Below are positions 1 to 5,388 of a stretch of 6,131 bases of DNA, piece by piece (position 1 is the first letter of the stretch; each line of letters begins with the position of its first letter). This DNA comes from Roseburia sp. CAG:309 (GTDB lineage: Bacteria > Bacillota > Clostridia > Lachnospirales > Lachnospiraceae). The notes beneath the pieces are model-generated. The model did not search any database, had not been told where the DNA came from, and saw nothing but the letters and a program-made list of their open reading frames with translations. The stretch lies in assembly GCA_000434115.1 (NCBI GenBank), contig FR894047.1:1-6131 (forward strand), given 5' to 3'. The position numbers were made by a program, and so were the translations under genes.

Positions 1-191
1 GAAAAGAAGTTGTCTATCTGAAACGTGTGGAGATGGCAGGGATCCGGCTGGAGGATTCGCTGGAAAAAGGACAGTGGCGGCAGCTGACGGAAAAAGAAAT
101 TGAAAAGTTAAAGGAGCAGGCAGATGGCAAAAAAGAAATATTATGCAGTGAAGAAAGGAAAAACACCGGGAATCTATCTGACATGGGATGA
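1..191 (+). CDS. RsuA/RluB-family rRNA pseudouridine synthase, C-terminal end only
   Basis: This is the last 62 codons of a gene that begins before the window; whole codons start at base 3 and the frame closes with TGA at 189-191. The visible residues include LKRVEMAGIRLEDSL followed by KGQWRQLTEKEI. This matches the conserved end of RsuA/RluB/RluE pseudouridine synthases, whose usual form is 'L.Rv.igg..L...l..G.wReLt.eEi..L'. Such enzymes isomerise a specific uridine in rRNA to pseudouridine. The catalytic aspartate and the S4-like N-domain lie outside the window, so the target site cannot be named. The family normally ends soon after 'EEI..L'. Here about 22 more codons continue into rnhA, giving an unusual 68-nt overlap. 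The tail beyond residue 40 looks non-conserved and probably is only what the rnhA start region encodes in this frame. The gene is likely co-transcribed with rnhA. The identification rests on a short stretch. Confidence 0.62.
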   Translation, partial: KEVVYLKRVEMAGIRLEDSLEKGQWRQLTEKEIEKLKEQADGKKEILCSEERKNTGNLSDMG

Positions 192-750
192 CTGCAAGGC
201 ACAGACGGAGGGATATTCCGGTGCAATTTACAAAAGTTTCCAGTCGATGGAAGAGGCAGAACAGTTTGTCCGGGGAATGGCAGCAGCCGACGGTGGAAAT
301 GTTGAGGAAAGCGGAGCAGAAGCGGAGAAGATGGAGGAAGATACTGCCGTTGCTTATGTGGATGGAAGTTACAATGTCACGACCGGCGAGTACAGTTGTG
401 GTGTCGTATTTTTGTATGAGGGAAAAGAAGAGACGATGGCGCAAAAAGGAGAAGACGAAGAACTGGCACAGATGCGGAATGTGGCAGGAGAGATACTGGG
501 GTCACAGCTTGCGATGGAACTTGCGGTCAGACGCGGCATCCGGAAGATAAAAATTTATCATGATTATCAGGGAATCGCTTCGTGGTGCCTGGGGGAATGG
601 AAGACAAACAAAGAGGGAACGAAAGCTTATAAAAAATATTATGATTCGGTGCAGGACAAATTGCAGGTGACCTTTGTCAAGGTAAAAGGCCACTCCGGCG
701 ACCATTACAATGATATGGCGGATGAGTTGGCGAAGAGCATAATATTTTAA
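124..750 (+). CDS. rnhA: Ribonuclease HI with N-terminal hybrid-binding (viroplasmin-like) domain
   Basis: The product is 208 residues and cleaves the RNA strand of RNA-DNA hybrids, acting on R-loops, primers and misincorporated ribonucleotides in the cytoplasm. Residues 4-50 (KYYAVKKGKTPGIYLTWDDC and what follows to EEAEQFV) form the small aromatic and lysine-rich hybrid-binding domain also found in eukaryotic RNase H1. An acidic, low-complexity linker covers about 52-74. The catalytic domain starts near 75. By alignment with E. coli RNase HI the acidic residues are D80 (YVDGSYN), E123 (AGEILG), D147 (IYHDYQG) and D200 (MADELAK), with H190 in VKGHSG. The H190-to-D200 spacing equals H124-to-D134 in E. 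coli, so all catalytic positions are present. AAGGAG at 111-116 lies 7 nt before the ATG and fixes the start. I see no convincing terminator after the TAA. Confidence 0.93.
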   Translation: MAKKKYYAVKKGKTPGIYLTWDDCKAQTEGYSGAIYKSFQSMEEAEQFVRGMAAADGGNVEESGAEAEKMEEDTAVAYVDGSYNVTTGEYSCGVVFLYEGKEETMAQKGEDEELAQMRNVAGEILGSQLAMELAVRRGIRKIKIYHDYQGIASWCLGEWKTNKEGTKAYKKYYDSVQDKLQVTFVKVKGHSGDHYNDMADELAKSIIF

Positions 751-768
751 CACTTAATTCACACTTTT

Positions 769-800
769 TTGACGTTCTATTCAATTTTTTAAGATATGAT
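769..800 (+). promoter_or_regulatory. Possible sigma-A-type promoter for relQ
   Basis: The 75-nt gap between rnhA and relQ is AT-rich. It contains TTGACG at 769-774 (5 of 6 to the -35 consensus) and TATGAT at 795-800 (5 of 6 to the -10 consensus). The spacer between them is 20 nt, longer than the usual 16-18. A weaker TAAGAT at 790-795 would give 15 nt. The position, about 25 nt before the relQ start, is suitable. Read-through from rnhA is also possible because no terminator is visible between the genes. Confidence 0.35.
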
Positions 801-811
801 AGAAAATAGAT

Positions 812-820
812 AGGAAGTGA
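812..820 (+). promoter_or_regulatory. Ribosome binding site that selects the TTG start of relQ
   Basis: AGGAAGTGA matches the anti-Shine-Dalgarno complement AGGAGGTGA at 8 of 9 positions and ends 5 nt before TTG at 826. The in-frame GTG at 817 lies inside this site and has no Shine-Dalgarno sequence of its own, so 826 is the better start. Confidence 0.75.
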
Positions 821-825
821 TAGCT

Positions 826-1551
826 TTGAAAAATGTATTGAGTCGTTTAACAACGAAAAAAGAAGGGGACATCGAAGTGGTTAATGTCATTCCGGAGGAT
901 GGAAATGAAATATATCTGCCACAGACCGGTGACCTTTTAGATATGGAAAAACAGTACCGCCAGATCATGTTCTTTTATGAGGCGGGCATACAGCAGGTGA
1001 CGGCGAAACTGGAAATATTGAATAAAGAATTCCAGTACTGCAATGACCGGAATCCAATCGAAAATATTAAGAGCCGTGTGAAATCGGCAGACAGCATCAT
1101 CGGGAAGATGAAGAAAAAGGGACTGCCGCTTACAATCAGCTGTATGATGGGAAATATCCATGATATCGCAGGGGTGCGTGTGATCTGCCCGTTCATAACA
1201 GATGTCTACCATGTGGCGGCGATGCTGATGAATCAGACAGATGTGGAAGTTATCCGTGTCAAAGATTACATAGAGCATCCGAAGGATAATGGATATCGAA
1301 GTCTGCATGTGATCGTTATGGTGGATGTTTTCTTTTCGGATGAGAAGAAAAAGGTTCCGATTGAGATACAATTTCGTACGATTGCGATGAATTTCTGGGC
1401 AAGTACGGAGCACCAGCTTCGTTATAAAAAAGAAGAGAATTTTACGCCGGAGATGCACAAGCAGTTAAAGCGGTGTGCCGATCTGATGGCGCGCGCGGAC
1501 CGCAAGATGCAGCGGCTGGCAGAACAATGTCAAACGGAGGAGGGCCGGTAA
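826..1551 (+). CDS. relQ: Small alarmone synthetase, RelQ/YjbM-like GTP pyrophosphokinase
   Basis: The product (241 residues from TTG 826) transfers pyrophosphate from ATP to GTP or GDP, making (p)ppGpp in the cytoplasm. It consists of a single RelA/SpoT synthetase domain; the HD hydrolase, TGS and ACT domains of long Rel proteins are absent. Numbered from the TTG start, visible motifs are IKSRVKSADSIIGKMKKKG (about 81-99, the basic ATP-binding stretch), DIAGVRV (113-119), NGYRSLH (155-161), EIQFRT (180-185) and AMNFWASTEHQLRYK (187-201), which carries the conserved E195-H196. The block 'AMNFWA..EH.L.YK' is typical of the RelQ/SasB branch rather than of RelP. It is slightly longer than B. subtilis YjbM (about 211 residues), mostly through the N-terminus and a basic C-terminal helix. 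It converges on ppk, and (p)ppGpp is known to affect polyphosphate turnover in E. coli. The assignment to the synthetase family is firm; the RelQ subclass is likely. Confidence 0.9.
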   Translation: MKNVLSRLTTKKEGDIEVVNVIPEDGNEIYLPQTGDLLDMEKQYRQIMFFYEAGIQQVTAKLEILNKEFQYCNDRNPIENIKSRVKSADSIIGKMKKKGLPLTISCMMGNIHDIAGVRVICPFITDVYHVAAMLMNQTDVEVIRVKDYIEHPKDNGYRSLHVIVMVDVFFSDEKKKVPIEIQFRTIAMNFWASTEHQLRYKKEENFTPEMHKQLKRCADLMARADRKMQRLAEQCQTEEGR

Positions 1552-1568
1552 AAGCCTTCCTCCGTTTT
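1532..1568 (+). terminator. Intrinsic terminator of relQ overlapping its last codons, possibly bidirectional
   Basis: The arms 1532-1545 (AAACGGAGGAGGGC) and 1554-1567 (GCCTTCCTCCGTTT) form a 14-bp stem with a single G-U pair and an 8-nt loop. The + strand has TTTT at 1565-1568 at the base, with another T-rich stretch a little further on. The 5' arm lies within the final relQ codons, and the TAA stop (1549-1551) sits in the loop. On the - strand the same hairpin follows the ppk stop (1584) by about 16 nt, but only TTT follows it, so it would be a weaker terminator for ppk. Confidence 0.75.
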
Positions 1569-1583
1569 GTATCACATATTTTA

Positions 1584-3677
1584 CTATTTTGCGTTTTTCT
1601 TTGCTTCTTTACAAAACTGCATTTGTGAGCAGACTGCGGCACGTCCACGGCGGTCTGCTTTTTTATAGCAGCCTCCATATACCTTCACGAGACCGTCTTT
1701 TTCCGGATCAATAAGTCCGTCCGGCTGAAGAAGATGTGCCTTTGTATTATCTTCCAACTGCGTATGAAGAATATGAACAATTTCCTTTTTCAGATCCGGA
1801 TCTTCTACCGGGAAAAGGATTTCGACACGTTTATCGAGATTTCGCGGCATCCAGTCAGCGCTTCCCATGTAAATCTCCGGACTGCCGCCATTTTCAAAAT
1901 AAAAAATGCGGGAATGTTCCAAAAATGTGCCGACGATCGAACGTACCTGAATGGTTTCACTCATGCCGGGAACGCCTTGCTTCAGGCAGCAGATACCACG
2001 GACAATCAGTTCAATCTGAACACCGGCAGCAGAAGCTTCATAAAGGGCATTGATGATACCGGCATCGCACAGAGAGTTCATCTTTGCGACAATACGTGCC
2101 GGTTTTCCCATTGCGGCATAGTCACGTTCGCGGTTGATCAGTTCAACGAAGCGTGTGCGGAGCCAGGTTGGAGCCAGTGCCAGTTTATTCCACGAAAGCG
2201 GTTCCGAATATCCCGAAAGCATGTTAAATACCGCGGTTGCATCTTCGCCATAGGCACGTTTGCACGTAAACATACCCATATCGGTATAAAGTTTTGCCGT
2301 CGAATCGTTATAGTTACCGGTTCCCAGATGGACATAGCGGCGGATACCTTCCTCTTCACGCCGTACGACAAGAGTGATCTTACTATGTGTCTTTAACCCA
2401 ACCAGACCATAAATAACATGGCAGCCGGCTTTTTCCAGTTTTCTCGCCCAGACAATATTATTTTCCTCATCAAAACGGGCTTTCAATTCGACCAGAACCG
2501 TAACCTGCTTTCCGTTTTCTGCCGCCTGCGCTAACGAGGCAATGATCGGAGAATTGCTGCTGACGCGGTACAAGGTCTGTTTGATCGCAAGAACATCCGG
2601 GTCTTTGGCGGCAAACCGCACAAAATTAACAACCGGATCAAAGGTTTCGTAAGGATGGTGGAGCAGGATATCTTTCTGGCGGATCTGTTCAAAGAGATCT
2701 TCGTCCATATTAAGTCCTTTTGGAGGCTGTGGGGTATAAGGTTCTTCTTTCAGATGATCGAAGCCCTCCATGCCATACACCTTCATCAGAAATGTAAGGT
2801 CAAGCGGACCGCGGATGGTGAAAATATCTTCCTGCTGGATCTGCAATTCTTTTTTTAATATCTTTAGCAGGCGTTTGTCAATTCCCTGCTCGACTTCCAG
2901 ACGGATTGCCTCGCCCCATTGCCGTTTCTTTAACTGCCGTTCAATCTCGATGAGGAGATCCGCAGCTTCGTCTTCGTCAATGGTAAGATCGGCATTTCGC
3001 ATGACGCGGTATGGCGTTGCATCCAATACTTTATAATTTAAAAACAATTTCTGTATGTTCTTTTCAATGATCTGCTCCAGAAGAATGATGCTCGTTTCGC
3101 CTTCTTTCTCAGAAGGGATCGTGACAATTCTTGGAAGCACAGAAGGAACCTGAACGGTGGCAAAATCAATGGTACCTTTCCGCTTTTTATCCATTAAAAG
3201 AGCCGCGATATTCAGTGACTTATTGCGGATCAATGGAAACGGGCGGGAAGAATCTACTGCCATCGGTGTCAGTACCGGATAAACTTCACGCATAAAATAC
3301 CGGTCTACGTATTCCGCCTGTTCCGCGTTCAGAGCCTCATACTGGGTTACAATCGTCAATCCATTGTGTTTGAGAGCCGGCAGGAAAGAGCGGTTGTATG
3401 TGTTGTACTGTTTTTCTACCAGTTCATGCGTTCCGGTGGAAATGATCGCAAGCTGCTCTTTGGGAGTAAGCCCCGCGATATCTTTTTTCGTATATTTTGC
3501 GTGTACCATGTCTTTGAGAGAAGCCACGCGGATCATGAAAAATTCATCCAGATTGGATGCGGTAATACTTAAAAATTTCAAGCGCTCCATAAGTGGAATC
3601 GTTTTATCACGTGCTTCCGAAAGAACGCGGTAATTAAATCCGAGCCAGCTTAGCTCGCGGTTGTAAAATTTTGTCAT
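1584..3677 (-). CDS. ppk: Polyphosphate kinase 1
   Basis: This 697-residue protein reversibly polymerises the gamma-phosphate of ATP into inorganic polyphosphate. Its length fits the PPK1 family (E. coli PPK is 688). Domains in order: an N-domain with NRELSWLGFNYRVL (6-19) and ITASNLDEFFMIRVASL (38-54); a head domain to about 310; then two phospholipase D-like C-domains. The two catalytic histidines are H431 in LKTHSKITLV and H588 in LEHSRIFYF. Their 157-residue spacing equals that of H435 and H592 in E. coli. R371 (TLYRVSS) and R401 (KARFDEENN) match the metal- and phosphate-contacting R375 and R405. HLGTGNYND (450-458) is also conserved. The C-terminus (RRGRAAVCSQMQFCKEA) looks complete. 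The ATG overlaps the ppx stop by 4 nt, and GAGGGG 8 nt upstream provides the ribosome binding site, so translational coupling to ppx is likely. No membrane segment or signal peptide is seen. Confidence 0.96.
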   Translation of the reverse strand: MTKFYNRELSWLGFNYRVLSEARDKTIPLMERLKFLSITASNLDEFFMIRVASLKDMVHAKYTKKDIAGLTPKEQLAIISTGTHELVEKQYNTYNRSFLPALKHNGLTIVTQYEALNAEQAEYVDRYFMREVYPVLTPMAVDSSRPFPLIRNKSLNIAALLMDKKRKGTIDFATVQVPSVLPRIVTIPSEKEGETSIILLEQIIEKNIQKLFLNYKVLDATPYRVMRNADLTIDEDEAADLLIEIERQLKKRQWGEAIRLEVEQGIDKRLLKILKKELQIQQEDIFTIRGPLDLTFLMKVYGMEGFDHLKEEPYTPQPPKGLNMDEDLFEQIRQKDILLHHPYETFDPVVNFVRFAAKDPDVLAIKQTLYRVSSNSPIIASLAQAAENGKQVTVLVELKARFDEENNIVWARKLEKAGCHVIYGLVGLKTHSKITLVVRREEEGIRRYVHLGTGNYNDSTAKLYTDMGMFTCKRAYGEDATAVFNMLSGYSEPLSWNKLALAPTWLRTRFVELINRERDYAAMGKPARIVAKMNSLCDAGIINALYEASAAGVQIELIVRGICCLKQGVPGMSETIQVRSIVGTFLEHSRIFYFENGGSPEIYMGSADWMPRNLDKRVEILFPVEDPDLKKEIVHILHTQLEDNTKAHLLQPDGLIDPEKDGLVKVYGGCYKKADRRGRAAVCSQMQFCKEAKKNAK

Positions 3678-5188
3678 TTCATCAACCCCTCTTTCTTTTT
3701 TAATACCGGACGGATGCCGAATACTTCTTCAAAGACATCCGCTTTCCGGTGAAACAGTCCTTTTTCTAATGTAATATCCTGCAAGGTGTATGCCGTGATC
3801 TGCAAAGAGTTTTCTTTGAGATTCATACATACTTTCTGAATCCTCTGATGATTGCTCTTATCAAGGACATTTGCCAGTTTCAGAATCGCACAAAGTTTAA
3901 CGATGGTAATGTACTGGTCTTTGGTAATCTCTTCCTCATCAATATCCTGATAATCCGGAAAATATTCATTATTGTACCGTACAATATTTGCAACCATAAC
4001 ACGTTCAATGTGCGAAATTCCGATAATTTCCGTACTCATAATGATCTTATAGGAATTTTCCCGTGTCTGTGCCATATTGACAAAAGCACCACAGCTGTGT
4101 AAGATTACCGCAATCTGTAAGAGCAGGCGTTCGCGCTTGCCAAGTCCGTGAAGTTTCCGGATATTGTCAAATATTTCTGTGGCAAGATAGACTACATTTT
4201 CAATATGTGCCATGTCACATTGGTAACGAATGGCAATATTTTTTGCCGATTCGATAATGTCTTTGGAAAAATCATGAGCAGGCCGTATCTTTTCCCGGCG
4301 TTCTGCGTAATCTGCGACCATGCTGTCACACAGATCAATGGCGGACAGATAGAGGTCATTGCATTTGGTAAGGGCGCCGATCTTTCTGAACAAAAGCAGG
4401 GTCGGCAGGATCTGATCCATATGTGCAAGTCCAAGATGGCTTGCATTTTTGATCTTTTCAAAATCTTTCCGCGAGATCAATCCCTGAAAATCCGGATCTC
4501 TCTCGGACAGCCGTGCCTTGATCTCCGGCAGATTGCTTCCGACGGCGATGATGTGACGCACCTTTTTCTGACTGAGATACAGATTGTAAAAAGTTGTCAG
4601 ATCTTTATCCAGATAATCTAAAATCAACTCATTGTAATGAAATACTTCGGATTCCATTGTGTGGAGCAGTTCGTTGATCCGGGTCGAACCAAGTTTCAGA
4701 TTCTGGGTAAATTCCAATACGCCGTGGCGGAAAAAGGAAAATTGTACGCTGCCGGCACTCATATCCACGATCAGAGCGCCTTCGTCGATCAGATCGTCAA
4801 AGTAGGACTCCTTCATGGAAATGGCTTTATAATACAAAAAGCGCTGCTCGCTGTTACTCAGAATTTTTACTTTGATATCGGTCTGTAATTTAATCTGATC
4901 CAGCACAATCAGACGATTGGAAGCCTCACGCAGGGCATCGCCGCTGTATGCCTGATAAGAAGTGACCTGATATTCTTCCATAATTTTTTTGAAATCTTTT
5001 AATACCCGGCAGATTTCCGATAATGTCTTATATGTGATCTGATGTTTGGCAAAAATTTCCGATCCAATTGACAATTTATGGCGGATATGAGTAAGCTCAA
5101 TGATTCCTTTTTCTTTCGATACTTCGTAAATTTTCATGGAAAGACCGTTGGAGCCGACGTCAATCGCTGCATACGTAGTAATTATCAT
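3674..5188 (-). CDS. ppx: Ppx/GppA-family phosphatase (exopolyphosphatase-like), divergent active-site motifs
   Basis: The protein is 504 residues from ATG 5188 and belongs to the family of exopolyphosphatases and pppGpp phosphohydrolases. The N-terminal half has the ASKHA ATPase-like fold: first phosphate loop AAIDVGSNGLSMKIYEV (7-23), YSGDALREASN (81-91), and LSNSEQRFLYY (110-120), whose E114 fits the catalytic glutamate (E121 in E. coli PPX). The second phosphate loop IVDMSAGSVQFSFF (140-153) and LKLGSTRINEL (164-174) follow. The C-terminal half (about 305 onward) is the HD-like helical domain with LLLQIAVILHSCGAFVN (355-371). Two departures stand out: canonical DIGGGS is DMSAGS, and the HD pair is H364-S365. 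Catalytic competence of the HD part is therefore doubtful, and true substrate specificity is unproven. It is the first gene of an operon with ppk, which supports a polyphosphate role. A longer start at 5206 lacks a ribosome binding site. Confidence 0.87.
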   Translation of the reverse strand: MIITTYAAIDVGSNGLSMKIYEVSKEKGIIELTHIRHKLSIGSEIFAKHQITYKTLSEICRVLKDFKKIMEEYQVTSYQAYSGDALREASNRLIVLDQIKLQTDIKVKILSNSEQRFLYYKAISMKESYFDDLIDEGALIVDMSAGSVQFSFFRHGVLEFTQNLKLGSTRINELLHTMESEVFHYNELILDYLDKDLTTFYNLYLSQKKVRHIIAVGSNLPEIKARLSERDPDFQGLISRKDFEKIKNASHLGLAHMDQILPTLLLFRKIGALTKCNDLYLSAIDLCDSMVADYAERREKIRPAHDFSKDIIESAKNIAIRYQCDMAHIENVVYLATEIFDNIRKLHGLGKRERLLLQIAVILHSCGAFVNMAQTRENSYKIIMSTEIIGISHIERVMVANIVRYNNEYFPDYQDIDEEEITKDQYITIVKLCAILKLANVLDKSNHQRIQKVCMNLKENSLQITAYTLQDITLEKGLFHRKADVFEEVFGIRPVLKKKEGLMK

Positions 5189-5195
5189 GGAAGTG

Positions 5196-5203
5196 CCTCC
5201 CTT
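5196..5203 (-). promoter_or_regulatory. Ribosome binding site that selects the ppx start at 5188
   Basis: On the - strand AAGGGAGG occupies 5203-5196, 7 nt before ATG 5188. An in-frame ATG at 5206-5204 lies just upstream of, and next to, this site and would have no Shine-Dalgarno sequence. The resulting N-terminus MIITTYAAIDVGSN also fits the family better, since the first phosphate loop normally begins within about 10 residues of the start. Confidence 0.8.
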
Positions 5204-5223
5204 CATTTATGATTGTTTAGTAG

Positions 5224-5263
5224 TAACTATTCCGGATTTACAACCCAATGTGCAGAATAGTTA
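5224..5263 (-). repeat. 9-bp perfect inverted repeat in the ppx leader
   Basis: TAACTATTC at 5224-5232 and GAATAGTTA at 5255-5263 are exact reverse complements, separated by 22 nt (5233-5254) that are more GC-rich than the flanks. One further G-T pair extends the arm outward (5223 with 5264). It lies between the putative ppx -10 box and the ppx start, so it would fall in the 5' untranslated RNA. It could be a repressor operator or an RNA hairpin; no T-run follows that would make a clear terminator in either direction. Confidence 0.5.
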
Positions 5264-5275
5264 TATTATTGTATT

Positions 5276-5304
5276 ATTATAATATTTTTTTGTAAAAATG
5301 ACTA
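5276..5304 (-). promoter_or_regulatory. Possible sigma-A-type promoter for ppx-ppk
   Basis: Reading the - strand, TAGTCA at 5304-5299 (4 of 6 to the -35 consensus) is followed after exactly 17 nt by TATAAT at 5281-5276 (6 of 6). Transcription would start near 5269, about 80 nt before ATG 5188. The -10 is part of the palindrome ATTATAAT (5276-5283), so a TATAAT also reads on the + strand, but I see no matching -35 for it. The region is so AT-rich that chance matches are easy. Confidence 0.42.
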
Positions 5305-5388
5305 GTATTTTATGTAAAAATCAGATAAAATATATGTGTATATTACGACGAAATTCGTGGATATGATGTTGGAAAGAGAGGAATCAAA

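Noticed and set aside
188..550. 120-codon + strand frame within rnhA
   Set aside because: It is an Arg- and Trp-rich out-of-frame translation of rnhA with no ribosome binding site.
775..804. TTCTAT / ATAGAA 6-bp inverted repeat upstream of relQ
   Set aside because: The arms are short and AT-only apart from one G-C pair, with an 18-nt loop in AT-rich DNA. That is easily expected by chance.
937..1458. 173-codon open frame on the - strand inside relQ
   Set aside because: It is antisense to conserved synthetase motifs, with a low-complexity Phe, His and Ile-rich translation and no ribosome binding site.
1734..2396. 220-codon open frame on the + strand
   Set aside because: It lies wholly antisense to ppk, whose motifs are intact. 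The product has no recognisable domain and no ribosome binding site, and is a shadow of ppk codon structure.
4148..4621. 157-codon open frame on the + strand inside ppx
   Set aside because: It is antisense to the ppx HD-like region, without family resemblance or start signals.
5204..5206. ATG as an upstream start for ppx
   Set aside because: It sits immediately before the AAGGGAGG site that is spaced for ATG 5188, and the extra residues MKGGTS encode the ribosome binding site itself.
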